A stretch of DNA of 64,000 nucleotides from UBA5793 sp040255465 (GCA_040255465.1 JBDZVA010000002.1:930001-994000); one strand, 5' to 3'. Positions 43,291-52,820 are shown, counted from the first letter of the stretch. Notes: generated from the letters alone by a model not told the origin. Made by a program: numbers and translations.

Positions 43291-44664
43291 TTGAAACGTC
43301 TGCTCAGTCTCATCCTCTTTCTTGCCACGATCGGCGCCATCACCTGGGCGCTGCGGCCGCCTCCAATCGAGGCGCCAAAGCTTGACAAGGATGCGGTCGA
43401 GAATGCGCAGCGCTGGCGACAGAGCCTCATCGACGAGCATCCGCAGGTCGTGCTGCTTGGCAACTCCATGCTCGGGCACGGCGTGAACACCATCCACTTC
43501 GCGATGCGCACGGGCTTGCCGACCGTCAAGATGTGGGACGGCGGAGTGGCGTCCGCGTGGCGCTACCTCATGCTCAAGAACGTCATCGCCCGCAGCCCCG
43601 GCAGGCCCGAGGTCGTGGTGATCTTCTTCAAGGACCAGTATCTCACCGAACCGGCCTTTCGCGTAGACGGCAACTACAAAGACCGCCTGGATGCGCTGCG
43701 GCAGCCCAACGAGCCGCTGCTTGACGAACTTGCCTACGGCAAGGAGCGGCGTGACCCGCTCGCTTATCTCATCGAAGACCACTGGCCACTGGATCGGCAG
43801 AGAGCGGTCGTCAAGCCGACCGTCGAGGACTGGGTAAAGAAGCAGGTCGGGTACGGCCTGCATGAGAATGGCAAAGAAGCGGTGGACGCGGCGATCGGGC
43901 GCGTCTTTGCCGACAGCAATCTGAACACTGAGCTGTTCACCAAGGCGCAGCTGGAGGCAATGGGCACAAAAACGAAGGACAATCGTGACTTCCAAACCCT
44001 GATCAGCGAATCATTCCTTCCGGCGGACATTCAAATCGCGAAAACTGCCGGCATTCGACTCATCTACGTGCGCGTCAAGCGAGCACAAGATGCGCAGGCG
44101 CAGGCGGACGGAACGGCTGCCTCGAATGACAACTCCTACATGAACCAGTATATGATCGACATGCGCGCCTATCTCGCTTCTCATGATGTGCCGCTGTTCG
44201 ATTTCACCACGGAGACTCAGCTCAAAGTGAGTGACTACGCCGACGGCGATCACCTCACGGAAGCAGGGCGACTGCGATTTACCGGCATTCTGGTGGAGGC
44301 GCTGAAGGACAAGCTGCCCACGCCTTTGGCATCGGAGCGTCCGTACGCCGAACTTTCCGCAATGCGGGATCCGCTTGTCTTGAGTGGGCCGTTCAATTCT
44401 CGTCCACCGTTTGGATGGATTGCCAAATGTCCAGAATGGAAACAGTACGCCAGCAACGCAGGCGACAGCTATCGCTCGGTGCTCGAGGTGCTCGAAGATG
44501 GTGTGCCGCTGGGGCCCGCGAACTCGTTCATCTCGGAGATCGCGTCCAAGGGCTCCGGCCGCTTCTCTCACTGGCTCGATGCAGTCTACTTCTCCGCATC
44601 GGACAACACCGATCCGAACACGAACGGCCGGGTGTATTCAGTTCGGTTCAGGGTGCCCGAGTAG
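43291..44664 (+). CDS. SGNH-hydrolase-like O-acetyltransferase partner
   Basis: A 457-residue protein with an N-terminal membrane anchor (about 1-20), a GDS-like block 'VVLLGNSMLGHGVN' (Ser59), and a C-terminal D-x-x-H block 'YADGDHLTEAGRLRF' (His321). These make the Ser-His-Asp triad of the SGNH fold used by AlgJ/AlgX/PatB-type acetyltransferases. Residues about 360-457 form an additional beta-like domain. It probably receives acetyl groups from the MBOAT protein just upstream and passes them to a polymer outside the membrane. Start is TTG, 12 bp after the previous stop. Confidence 0.77.
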   Translation: MKRLLSLILFLATIGAITWALRPPPIEAPKLDKDAVENAQRWRQSLIDEHPQVVLLGNSMLGHGVNTIHFAMRTGLPTVKMWDGGVASAWRYLMLKNVIARSPGRPEVVVIFFKDQYLTEPAFRVDGNYKDRLDALRQPNEPLLDELAYGKERRDPLAYLIEDHWPLDRQRAVVKPTVEDWVKKQVGYGLHENGKEAVDAAIGRVFADSNLNTELFTKAQLEAMGTKTKDNRDFQTLISESFLPADIQIAKTAGIRLIYVRVKRAQDAQAQADGTAASNDNSYMNQYMIDMRAYLASHDVPLFDFTTETQLKVSDYADGDHLTEAGRLRFTGILVEALKDKLPTPLASERPYAELSAMRDPLVLSGPFNSRPPFGWIAKCPEWKQYASNAGDSYRSVLEVLEDGVPLGPANSFISEIASKGSGRFSHWLDAVYFSASDNTDPNTNGRVYSVRFRVPE

Positions 44665-44885
44665 GTCCGCCGATTGCGAGAGCGTCCGGACGATGCGGTG
44701 CGCGGCGCCTCAAGCCGAGTCGCCTCCGCGCATCGGAGATGCAAAACAGGGAAACGAACCCGGGTACAAACACTTGATAGCCGAGGCTGGGATGTCAATC
44801 ATGCGCCGTCTGGGACGCGTGGCGAGTCCTCGTTCATTGCAAGTCTGCGTTGCCGCACCCGTTGGCGCACAGGAGGCTGTCGTTC

Positions 44886-45557
44886 ATGCCAGAACGCGAT
44901 GACCTGCTCCGACAACTCGAATTCCACGTCGCCGAGGCCCATCGTCTGCGCGACGAACTTGACACCGGCGCCGCAACCGACTGGCGGCCGCACGGGTTCT
45001 ACACGATGTACCACCTCATGGCTGGCATCACGCTTGGCGGTATTGCCGCGGCCGTCAGCCTGCTCTGGAACGTGCTCGGCGCCACGCTGCTGCTGCCAAA
45101 CGAGCACCCCCTGTACATCATCAAGCTCTACCTGACGTTCGGCATGGGCGCGGACGCACTGAAACTCGACGAAGGCCCCAATCGAGGCCTGCTACTTTTC
45201 GCCGGATCGTTTCTCTACCTCGCCACGGGTGCGCTGTTCGGGATTGTCTTGCAGTTCATTCTGCAGGGTCTCTTCGGCCGCACCGGTCCGCTAATCAAAG
45301 CCATCGTGTGCGCTGCTTTTGGCGCTGGGTTGTGGGCAGCGAACTTCCTCATCATTCTTCCCTGGCTCCAGCCGCTGCTGTTCGGCGGGGGGAACTGGAT
45401 CGCCGACCAAACGCCCTGGTACGTCGGCCTCTCGACGCATCTCGTCTTCTCGATGTCGTATTTCCTTTTCTCGTCGTGGGGTCGGTTTGACCCGTCGCGC
45501 GAACTGGCGCCGTGGGCCGACATGCCCAGACCCGCAGAGGACGCCCAGGCCAGCTAG
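44886..45557 (+). CDS. Multi-pass membrane protein of unknown function
   Basis: A 223-residue protein with a hydrophilic start ('MPERDDLLRQLEFHVAEAHR') and about four to five hydrophobic segments, for example 'LMAGITLGGIAAAVSLLWNV' and 'LLLFAGSFLYLATGALFGIV'. AGGAGG lies 11 bp before the ATG at 44886, supporting this start over an upstream in-frame one. It precedes the cbb3 cluster by 42 bp, so it may assist that oxidase, but no family is recognised. The interval 44665-44885 has no gene. Confidence 0.65.
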   Translation: MPERDDLLRQLEFHVAEAHRLRDELDTGAATDWRPHGFYTMYHLMAGITLGGIAAAVSLLWNVLGATLLLPNEHPLYIIKLYLTFGMGADALKLDEGPNRGLLLFAGSFLYLATGALFGIVLQFILQGLFGRTGPLIKAIVCAAFGAGLWAANFLIILPWLQPLLFGGGNWIADQTPWYVGLSTHLVFSMSYFLFSSWGRFDPSRELAPWADMPRPAEDAQAS

Positions 45558-45599
45558 CGCTCATCTGACTGATCCGATCACTGAATCCGGGTGGATGAA

Positions 45600-46658
45600 A
45601 TGACCAAGTCTCTCGCGTACCTCGCACCAACTCTGGCGATCAGTGCCGCATGCCTCGTCGCGATCGGTGGCTGCTCGCGCGATACGCAACCCACCGAGAC
45701 GATCGCGACCATGGCGGAACTGCCGGAGGGGATTCGAGCGTCCGTCGTCGCTTCTCCCGAACTGAAACTGGGCTTTGCCGTCTATTCCCGCAACTGCGTC
45801 GGCTGTCACGGGATCAAGGGCGACGGAGCCGGACCGGCCGCCGTTCGCCTGATCATTCAGCCGCGCAACTTCACGACTGGCGAGTTCAAGTTTCGCTCGA
45901 CTCCCAACGGTCAACTTCCGCTTGACGAAGACCTCCACCGCACCATTCGCCAGGGACTCAAGGGCAGCTCAATGCCCGCCTTCCAGTTCATGCCCGAGCG
46001 CGAGCGCAATGCGGTGATCGCCTTCATCAAGCAGTATTCCCCGAAATGGACTGACAAGGGGCAGAAGCGAGACCGCGTGATTCTGCCCAGTTCCGCGCCC
46101 GACAACCTGCTCACCGAAGAGCGGGTCTGGAAGGGTCGCTTTGCCTACATCGGCATGGGCTGCCACAACTGCCACGGCATGACCGGGCGCGGCGACGGTC
46201 CAAGTGCCTACGCGCTGCATGATGATTGGGGCAACCCCGTGCGCCCCTACAACTACCATCGCGGCGCGCCCAAGGGCGGGTCGACTCCTCTCGACATCTA
46301 CCGCACCTTCCGCACTGGCGTGACGCCCATGCCCAACTACCAGTCAAGCACGCTGGGGCTGGTGACACGGGACCTCAAACCCACGGTCTTCAACCTGCTC
46401 GTCGAACAGGAACAGAAGCTCATCGAGCCCTACGTCGACTCGCTCGCCACCATGGAAGAGGTGATGAAATGGCAGGAACAATCGCCGGAACGCTACGAGG
46501 CGTACAGCGATGACCGCGCCTGGGATCTCGTCGCCTACACCCTCTGGCTCCGCGAACAAAGCAAGCCCGTTGGCGAACGCAGCGCCGCTATCTGGCCCCA
46601 TCACCCGGAATCCGAAGCGAGCACATCGGCTGACACGCCGCCATCTACAGGCAACTGA
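45600..46658 (+). CDS. Diheme cytochrome c lipoprotein of the cbb3 cluster
   Basis: A 352-residue protein with a lipoprotein signal ('CLVAIGGCSRDTQ', lipid-modified Cys predicted at the second Cys) and two c-type heme sites, 'NCVGCHGIKGDG' (Cys66) and 'CHNCHGMTGRGDG' (Cys188). It lies immediately before CcoN and CcoO. The cluster has no gene for CcoP, the usual diheme subunit, so this lipoprotein could fill that electron-entry role (inference). An in-frame GTG at 45591 would add three residues. Confidence 0.85.
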   Translation: MTKSLAYLAPTLAISAACLVAIGGCSRDTQPTETIATMAELPEGIRASVVASPELKLGFAVYSRNCVGCHGIKGDGAGPAAVRLIIQPRNFTTGEFKFRSTPNGQLPLDEDLHRTIRQGLKGSSMPAFQFMPERERNAVIAFIKQYSPKWTDKGQKRDRVILPSSAPDNLLTEERVWKGRFAYIGMGCHNCHGMTGRGDGPSAYALHDDWGNPVRPYNYHRGAPKGGSTPLDIYRTFRTGVTPMPNYQSSTLGLVTRDLKPTVFNLLVEQEQKLIEPYVDSLATMEEVMKWQEQSPERYEAYSDDRAWDLVAYTLWLREQSKPVGERSAAIWPHHPESEASTSADTPPSTGN

Positions 46659-46703
46659 TTCTTCCGCGACACTTGCATCGCCCCTGACGGAAAGCATGCA
46701 CTC

Positions 46704-48161
46704 ATGACTCAGACAGTTACGACCCCACTCATTCGACCCACCGTCGTCACCAGTCGCGGCGAAACTCGCGTCCTGGTTGACACGACTGCGTGCAAACTCC
46801 ACTTCATCGCCGCGGTAAGTTGGATCGGCGTCGGCATCGTCGCCGGCCTGCTCTACTCGTTCGTCTTCCTTCGCCTCTACCCGCATGAAGGCGTCGAAGT
46901 GCTCAGCCCCGGCCGCATTCGCATGATCCACACCAACCTCATGGCGTATGGGTTTCTGACCAACGCGTTTATTGCCATGCTGCATTGGGTCGTGCCGCGA
47001 CTCACGGGCGAGCCGGTTCTCAGTCACCCGCTTTCCAAGGTGATTTTCCTTGCCTGGAACGTGATCGTTGGCGCGGCGGTCTGGGGCATCCTGACCGGGC
47101 AGGCCCAGGCGATTGAGTGGGGCGAAACGCCTTTCTGGGCCGATCACCTTGTCGTCTTCGGCGTGGCTCTCGTCGTCATCAACTTCACGTGGTCGATCAT
47201 CCGTTCGCGCGAGAAGTCGATGTACGTCTCGCTCTGGTACTTCACCGCCGCATTCGTCTGGACGCCGCTGGTCTACATCATGGGCAACTACCTGCCCCAG
47301 ACGCTTGTGCCCGGCACCGGCGGCGCGGCCCTCGTCGGCCTCTACATCCACGACCTCGTCGGCCTGTTCGTCACGCCGATGGGCTGGGGCTTGATGTACT
47401 TCTTCGTTCCCGTCATCTCCCGCAAACCGATCTACTCACACGCCATCAGCCTCGTCGGTTTCTGGGGGCTGGCGTTCTTTTACCCGCTCAATGGCGTGCA
47501 CCATTTCCTGTGGTCGCCCATTCCGATGTTCGCGCAGTACGGCGCCGTCATCTCCACCATCGCCGTGGAAGTCGTCGTCACCACCGTCGTGATCAACTTC
47601 GTCATGACGATGCGCGGCGAGTGGTATCGCCTCAAGGAGACGATCGCGCTGCGCTGGTTCATGGTCGGCATGACCTGCTACTTCATCACCTGCTTCCAGT
47701 GCGCCTTCCAAACCACGCTGACCATGCAGAAGGTCATTCACTTCACCGACTGGGTCGTGGGCCACTCGCACCTGGTCATGTTCGGCGTCTTCTCCTTCTG
47801 GATTGCTGGCGTGATCGAACATCTCTGGCCCAAACTCACCGGCCGCAACTGGTGGTCGCGCCGCCTCAACCTCTGGCACTTCTGGCTTTGGACGCTTGGC
47901 GTGGCGCTGATGTTCACCGACCTTACCGTCATCGGTGTTATTCAGGGCCTCGTGTGGGACAGCCTCCGTCCGTGGGAAGAGTCCATCCGCTATTCGGAAA
48001 TCGGCTGGTTTATCCGCATGATCACCGGCTGGATGATCCTCGGCGGGTTCCTCTGCCTGGCGCTCAACATGTTCATGACTTTCATGGCACGCGAGGATCA
48101 CACCGACACCGAGTACGCCGGCCAGTTCCCCGAAACCTCGGCCGCAGGAGCGAGGGCGTAA
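46704..48161 (+). CDS. ccoN: cbb3-type cytochrome c oxidase subunit I
   Basis: A 485-residue protein with about 12 membrane helices. Heme and copper ligands are visible in 'RMIHTNLMAYGFLTNAFIA', 'LNGVHHFLWSPIPMF' (the CuB His pair) and 'WVVGHSHLVMFGVFSFW'. It reduces oxygen to water at high affinity and pumps protons. Length is usual for the family. The stop is directly followed by the ATG of CcoO. Long frames on the opposite strand here are antisense shadows caused by high GC. Confidence 0.93.
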   Translation: MTQTVTTPLIRPTVVTSRGETRVLVDTTACKLHFIAAVSWIGVGIVAGLLYSFVFLRLYPHEGVEVLSPGRIRMIHTNLMAYGFLTNAFIAMLHWVVPRLTGEPVLSHPLSKVIFLAWNVIVGAAVWGILTGQAQAIEWGETPFWADHLVVFGVALVVINFTWSIIRSREKSMYVSLWYFTAAFVWTPLVYIMGNYLPQTLVPGTGGAALVGLYIHDLVGLFVTPMGWGLMYFFVPVISRKPIYSHAISLVGFWGLAFFYPLNGVHHFLWSPIPMFAQYGAVISTIAVEVVVTTVVINFVMTMRGEWYRLKETIALRWFMVGMTCYFITCFQCAFQTTLTMQKVIHFTDWVVGHSHLVMFGVFSFWIAGVIEHLWPKLTGRNWWSRRLNLWHFWLWTLGVALMFTDLTVIGVIQGLVWDSLRPWEESIRYSEIGWFIRMITGWMILGGFLCLALNMFMTFMAREDHTDTEYAGQFPETSAAGARA

Positions 48162-48938
48162 ATGGAAAGATTCAATTTCATCTTCGTGGTTGCAGGCATC
48201 GGCTTCTTCGCGCTGGCGTTCGTCATCATGGGCGCTCTGCCGCTGGCGCAGTATCAGGGTGTGGATGTCGTGAGCATGGCGCAAATCGCCACCAACATCC
48301 CCTATCAGTTTGAAGAGCTGGCCCGCGACTATCCCGACGCTTTTCAAAGAGCATTTGGCACGACCGAGCCCACCGCCGCCGCCTTCGAAGACGCCCTTGA
48401 GACGGGTCGTCAGGCCTACATCGCCGAAGCCTGCTGGCACTGCCACACTCAGCAGATTCGTCGCATCGATCCCAACGACGGCACCGAAGTCGGCCACGAC
48501 ATCAGCCGCTGGGCGTCCGACACGCATCAGGAATCGCAGGCCGATGAGTACCACAATGCGATGAACTACCCGCACCTGTTTGGCACCCGCCGCGTGGGAC
48601 CAGATCTGATTCGCAGTTCGGGTCGACACAGTAACGACTGGCATCTCGCGCACCTGTGGAATCCGCGGCAGACATCGCCCTATTCCGTCATGCCGCCATA
48701 CACGTGGTTTTTTGACGACGCTGAAGGCAAGGTGCCCAACAAGCGCGGCCTCGGGATTGTGACCTACCTCCAGTGGCTTGGATGCTGGTACACGCAGTTC
48801 GCTCCATCTGAGTACAAAGACCTGCCGCAATTGCCCGTCGACGAAGCCTGGTATCCGCCGTACGTCCCGCCCAAGGATGAGCCGACGGAAGAAGGCGGTG
48901 ACGACCCCTACGGCTCGAGCGAGGAGGATCCTTACTAA
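48162..48938 (+). CDS. ccoO: cbb3-type cytochrome c oxidase subunit II
   Basis: A 258-residue membrane-anchored cytochrome c. One N-terminal helix ('FIFVVAGIGFFALAFVIMG') and one heme c site 'ACWHCHTQQIRRIDP' (Cys91, Cys94, His95), as in CcoO. It passes electrons to CcoN. It follows CcoN without gap and overlaps the next start as TAATG. The 'GPDLIRSSGRHSNDWHLAHL' segment with Met and His residues is typical of the subunit. Confidence 0.92.
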   Translation: MERFNFIFVVAGIGFFALAFVIMGALPLAQYQGVDVVSMAQIATNIPYQFEELARDYPDAFQRAFGTTEPTAAAFEDALETGRQAYIAEACWHCHTQQIRRIDPNDGTEVGHDISRWASDTHQESQADEYHNAMNYPHLFGTRRVGPDLIRSSGRHSNDWHLAHLWNPRQTSPYSVMPPYTWFFDDAEGKVPNKRGLGIVTYLQWLGCWYTQFAPSEYKDLPQLPVDEAWYPPYVPPKDEPTEEGGDDPYGSSEEDPY

Positions 48939-49273
48939 TGCGCACGGACCACCCTGAAAACCCGCCGACTTCACGAGCTCAGCCGCGCAGCGGCAAGAAC
49001 CCGCTGTGGGTCTGGATCTTCCTCTGGTCGATCACGGTGCTCGCCGGCGCCGGTTTCATCTTCAAACTTGTTGAGTTCACGCTCGCCTGGGCCCGCGGCG
49101 GCGCCGGGTCCTTCGCGATCGTGCCCGTCGTCTCGTATCTGGCAGTCGCAGGTGGATTCCTCTGCATCTTCATCTGGTCTTTCAACCGCGGCGAGTACAA
49201 CGATGTCGAGCGTGCCAAGTACCGCATGCTCGAGATGCAGGATGAGATTGATGCGCGAGGAGGCCGCGCATGA
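48938..49273 (+). CDS. CcoS-like small membrane protein
   Basis: A 111-residue protein with two hydrophobic segments ('WVWIFLWSITVLAGAGFIFK', 'VPVVSYLAVAGGFLCIFIW') and a tail 'FNRGEYNDVERAKYRMLEMQ', which resembles the C-terminal 'F.W...G-x-D-x-E-x-R-I-L' motif of the cbb3 assembly protein CcoS. Here that motif is preceded by an extra membrane segment and 30 hydrophilic residues, so it is longer than usual CcoS. Location between CcoO and the copper ATPase supports an assembly role. Confidence 0.65.
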   Translation: MRTDHPENPPTSRAQPRSGKNPLWVWIFLWSITVLAGAGFIFKLVEFTLAWARGGAGSFAIVPVVSYLAVAGGFLCIFIWSFNRGEYNDVERAKYRMLEMQDEIDARGGRA

Positions 49274-49410
49274 GGATGTTCCGTCGCCACGCCGCGCACA
49301 CCTACGAGGGCTACCACTTTCCGTGGTTTCTCACGCTGTTCTGGATCACCTTCTTCTCTGCGGCGGTGATCTACCTGGTCCGATTCCTCTTGCTGAGTGG
49401 ACCAAACTGA
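49270..49410 (+). CDS. 46-residue membrane peptide of the cbb3 cluster
   Basis: A short gene overlapping the previous stop as ATGA. It begins 'MRMFRRHAAHTYEGYHFPWF' and has one hydrophobic helix ending 'VIYLVRFLLLSGPN'. Its position and single membrane helix resemble CcoQ-type small subunits, but its sequence does not allow a firm call. Translational coupling and sensible composition suggest it is real. Confidence 0.6.
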   Translation: MRMFRRHAAHTYEGYHFPWFLTLFWITFFSAAVIYLVRFLLLSGPN

Positions 49411-49496
49411 TTCACAGGCCGGATGCCGAGGTCCAGGCGGAGTCAATCACTGCGAGGGCCACGCGTCGCGCAATAGGGCGTCGAGAAAGACCAGGC

Positions 49497-51698
49497 ATGA
49501 CTACGCCGCCTGACAATTCGAGCAGTGCGAGGGCCGCCCCATCATGCGCTCACTGCAGTCTGCCTGTGGCGCCCACGCTGCTTCGTCGTGTTCACGATGC
49601 CGCGCGCAACAACGAACCGCTGTTCTGCTGCGGCGGCTGTCGGCTTGTCCACTCACTTCTCGCCACTCGTCAGGCAGATCACACCATCAGTTCGGCCATG
49701 CTCCGCATCGGCCTGGGCATCTTCTTCAGCATGAACCTGATGGTCTTTTCCTTTTGCTTTTACGGAGCTGATACGCTTGTCCCGCCGGGGGGCGCGACGT
49801 CCGCCGACATGGCGCTCGCCAATCTGTTCCGCTGGCTGCTGCTCCTGCTCGCGTCCGGTGTCATGCTCACGCTTTGGACGCAAATCGCGCGTGGCGCCTG
49901 GGATGATCTGCGCCGCGGCCGACTGCAGGCCGGAGTACTGATTGCGACCGGAGCACTCGCCGCGTTCATCGTCAGCGCCATTTCGGTCCTGCGAGGCGAG
50001 GGCCCCCTCTACTTCGACTCCGCCTCGATGATTCTGCTGCTTGTGACCATCGGCCAGTATCTTGAAGCCAAGATGAAGACCGCGGCGGTCCGCAGCGCGG
50101 AAGGCCGACTGCTCAGCCTTCCGGACGAGGTTACGATTGAGTCGGCAGTTGGCGATCAGACCGTCAATGTATCGGAGGTGCAGACGGGTCAGACCGCGCG
50201 CGTTGCAGCCGGAAGTGCGATCCCCATCGATGGGGCGATCGTGCGCGGCCACGCCACCATCGATGTCTCACTGCTCACCGGTGAATCTGAGCCGCGACAG
50301 TGCGGCCCCGGGGCCAACGTGTGGGCCGGCTCACACGTGCTCGACGGCGTCATCTGGATTCGCGCAACATCGACGTCTTCGGAGCGCCGCATCGAGACCA
50401 TCGTGCGACAACTTCACGCCCTGCGCAACGAGCCGACACACATTCAACGCCTCACGGACCGCATCGCCGCTGTCTTCATACCCGCAACCATCGTGCTTTC
50501 GCTCGCCGTCTTTGCATACCAGGCGATCGTGTACGGCGCCGCCATGGAAGGTGTCATGCGCGCGCTGGCCGTCGCCCTCATCGCCTGCCCGTGCGCGCTG
50601 GGCCTGACGGCGCCCCTCGTTGTCTCGCGCGTTGCGTCATCGCTCGCGCGGCACGGCATCATTGTCCGCAGTGGACGCGCACTCGAACTCGCAGCGTCGG
50701 TCCGCCACATCTTTTTCGACAAGACCGGCACGCTCACGACCGGCGACTTCCGCGTGCAGCGCACCATCCGCATCGATCCGTGCTGCGATCCTGATCCGAT
50801 AGCCGCAGCACTCGAGCAAGCCTCGAATCACCCCATCGCGCGGGCCTGGTCCAAGGTGGCGTCCGCTTCACTGCCCTCGGTTTCGGATCTCGAACCCATC
50901 ATTGGCCTCGGCGTTCGCGGCTTCATTGACGGCCAGAGGTACTTCATCGGCCGCGCCAGCGTAACCTCCGCGGTGCGAACCACATCCCTGCAACCGCCGA
51001 TCGAACTGGCGGACCTGCTCCCCATAATGCTCACGCGCGACGATCAACTTGTTGCCTGGTTCGGCCTCACTGAATCAATCCGCCCGGAGTCCACTGTCGT
51101 ATTACGTGATCTGCACTCCATGCACATTCGCGCCGAAGTCCTGACCGGCGACGTGTCGCAGCGTGCGGTTCAGCTCGGTGAGGCGCTCGGCGTGCAGGTT
51201 CACAGTGCCCAGACGCCCGAGTCGAAGCGCACAATGATCCGGCAGCGTCGCGACGAGTCCAACACCCCGGTAGCATTCGTAGGCGATGGCATCAATGACG
51301 CGCTCGCTCTGGCCGAAGCCGATCTCGGCATCACCGTCGCTGGCGGCAGCGATCTCGCCCACGCTTCCGGACAGGTCAGTCTGCTCGATGGTGATCTGCA
51401 TCGACTCGTTCACCTGCTGCAGGCAGCCCGCATCGCGCAACGCCGCATCGCGCTTGCGCTGGGTTGGTCGTTCGGCTACAACGCTGTGGGACTTACGCTT
51501 GCAACGCTGGGCATGCTCACGCCCGCCTTTGCCGCAATCGCGATGGTACTGTCCAGCGCGGTCACCATCATCATTGCTTCGCGCCCCGTTTCTACTGGCT
51601 CGCTTGAAACCGCAGATCCCACCCGTTCTCCACTTGCGCTCTCACGTCGGGCCCCATCGTCCAGAGGTCTTCCCGTTCCCGCGGCTCCCCCGGCATGA
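49497..51698 (+). CDS. Copper-transporting P-type ATPase (CcoI/FixI-like)
   Basis: A 733-residue P1B-type ATPase. The N-terminus has 'CAHCSLPV' and 'FCCGGCRLVHSLL' as metal-binding motifs in place of a full HMA domain. Core motifs: 'TGESEPR', transmembrane metal site 'CPCALGLTAPL' (Cys364, Cys366), phosphorylation site 'FFDKTGTLTTGDF' (Asp408) and 'FVGDGINDALALAEADLG'. In cbb3 clusters this protein (CcoI) exports copper for the oxidase. The ATG at 49497 was chosen; the frame extends upstream through the previous genes. The stop overlaps the next gene (ATGA). Confidence 0.88.
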   Translation: MTTPPDNSSSARAAPSCAHCSLPVAPTLLRRVHDAARNNEPLFCCGGCRLVHSLLATRQADHTISSAMLRIGLGIFFSMNLMVFSFCFYGADTLVPPGGATSADMALANLFRWLLLLLASGVMLTLWTQIARGAWDDLRRGRLQAGVLIATGALAAFIVSAISVLRGEGPLYFDSASMILLLVTIGQYLEAKMKTAAVRSAEGRLLSLPDEVTIESAVGDQTVNVSEVQTGQTARVAAGSAIPIDGAIVRGHATIDVSLLTGESEPRQCGPGANVWAGSHVLDGVIWIRATSTSSERRIETIVRQLHALRNEPTHIQRLTDRIAAVFIPATIVLSLAVFAYQAIVYGAAMEGVMRALAVALIACPCALGLTAPLVVSRVASSLARHGIIVRSGRALELAASVRHIFFDKTGTLTTGDFRVQRTIRIDPCCDPDPIAAALEQASNHPIARAWSKVASASLPSVSDLEPIIGLGVRGFIDGQRYFIGRASVTSAVRTTSLQPPIELADLLPIMLTRDDQLVAWFGLTESIRPESTVVLRDLHSMHIRAEVLTGDVSQRAVQLGEALGVQVHSAQTPESKRTMIRQRRDESNTPVAFVGDGINDALALAEADLGITVAGGSDLAHASGQVSLLDGDLHRLVHLLQAARIAQRRIALALGWSFGYNAVGLTLATLGMLTPAFAAIAMVLSSAVTIIIASRPVSTGSLETADPTRSPLALSRRAPSSRGLPVPAAPPA

Positions 51699-52498
51699 CG
51701 CTCCTACTGACCTATCTCGGGTTCTTCCTCGCGGGCCTGGCGGGAAGCCTGCACTGCATTGGCATGTGTGGCCCCATTCTTACCGCCATCGCCGGCGTCG
51801 ATCGCCGCGCTGAGGTAACCCTCAACGGCCAATCCGTGTCCCAGCGTGCAAACAGAGCCGCTCGCGACCTGCTGTGGTATCATGCCGGCCGCATCAGCAC
51901 CTACGCCATGCTCGGCGCGCTGGCAGGTGCTTTGGGTGCGACGATCCGCGAAGCGATTTGGCTTGGGCAACTTCAGGGTTGGCTGGGCTTCGCGACAGGA
52001 CTCATCGCCTTCTTCGTCGCCGGCATCCTGCTCCTCAGACCAGTCACGAGTTGTTCAAACGCGCTCGAGCTGACACCTCGCAATCGCTCTCTTGCCGGCA
52101 CCTTTGCACTTCTTCGCTCGCTCGCTCAGCAGAAATCGCCATCATCGCGATTCCTTCTCGGCGCGATCATGGGCTTCATACCCTGCGGCCTCGTCTACAT
52201 CATGCTCGCTGCGGTCGCCGCAACCGGTCATCCGCTCGCCGCTTCGCTCGGCATGATTGCCTTCGGCCTCGGCACACTCCCCGCGCTGACCGGCGTCATC
52301 CTCGCCGTGCGACTGGTCCCAATTCGATGGCGCAAGCACGGCAACCGCGCCGCCATGCTCATGGCTCTTGTTGTCGGTTCGATGTTCTTGTGGAGGTCGT
52401 GGCCTACTCACGCCCATGGTGCCGCAGCGCTCGATCAGCACAACTGTCCGCTGTGCAATGACGCTGCATCGGAACCATCGAACCACACACGCCCGTGA
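51695..52498 (+). CDS. SafE/TauE-like membrane protein of the cbb3 cluster
   Basis: A 267-residue polytopic membrane protein: 'GLAGSLHCIGMCGPILT' near residue 15 and 'GAIMGFIPCGLVYIML' near residue 155, motifs of the TauE/SafE and UreH-like family that regularly follows CcoI in cbb3 clusters. Probable role: metal or thiol-related transport in oxidase assembly (inference). The last 20 residues contain 'HNCPLCNDA', a His/Cys-rich tail that could bind metal. ATGA overlap with the ATPase gene shows coupling. Confidence 0.8.
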   Translation: MTLLLTYLGFFLAGLAGSLHCIGMCGPILTAIAGVDRRAEVTLNGQSVSQRANRAARDLLWYHAGRISTYAMLGALAGALGATIREAIWLGQLQGWLGFATGLIAFFVAGILLLRPVTSCSNALELTPRNRSLAGTFALLRSLAQQKSPSSRFLLGAIMGFIPCGLVYIMLAAVAATGHPLAASLGMIAFGLGTLPALTGVILAVRLVPIRWRKHGNRAAMLMALVVGSMFLWRSWPTHAHGAAALDQHNCPLCNDAASEPSNHTRP

Positions 52499-52820
52499 CG
52501 GGCCGCCTCCGTTCCGCGCCCACTAGAGCATCAACGAAGCAGGCGCAATCCGTGATCTCTGCGTATCGCGCCACCCCAAGCGATCGGTCACGCGCACTCC
52601 GTGTTGGCACCGCTGCTGGGGATCGCACTTGCGCGCCAATGGCGTCAATTTTCACCACTTGCTTCAACGACCGGGGCAGTTTCCCTCATCTCGATTGCTC
52701 CATGCATGTTTTTATTGACCACATTTGGTTTATCAGTTAGGTTGAAGTGACGGCGCAGCGAATCGAGCGAGCACGCTTGAGGCTGATCGACCGACACACA
52801 TCCTTCACAAGGAGATGGGA
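52499..52820 (+). other. Intergenic region with weak promoter candidate
   Basis: About 320 bp without gene. A TTGACC at 52715-52720 followed 17 bp later by TAGGTT may be the promoter of the gene at 52821; a ribosome-binding site AAGGAG lies at 52809-52814. Confidence 0.35.

Noticed and set aside
46344..47351. A 335-codon minus-strand frame
   Set aside because: Antisense shadow over the cytochrome c and ccoN genes; no domain.
47117..48313. A 398-codon plus-strand frame inside ccoN
   Set aside because: Arg/His-rich shadow of the ccoN reading frame.
47436..48974. A 512-codon minus-strand open frame across ccoN/ccoO
   Set aside because: It is antisense to well-supported oxidase subunits, its translation is low-complexity and charged without domain, and long antisense frames are expected at this GC.
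52491..52503. GCCC-GTGAC-GGGC hairpin at the stop of the SafE-like gene
   Set aside because: The stem is only four pairs and no T tract follows.
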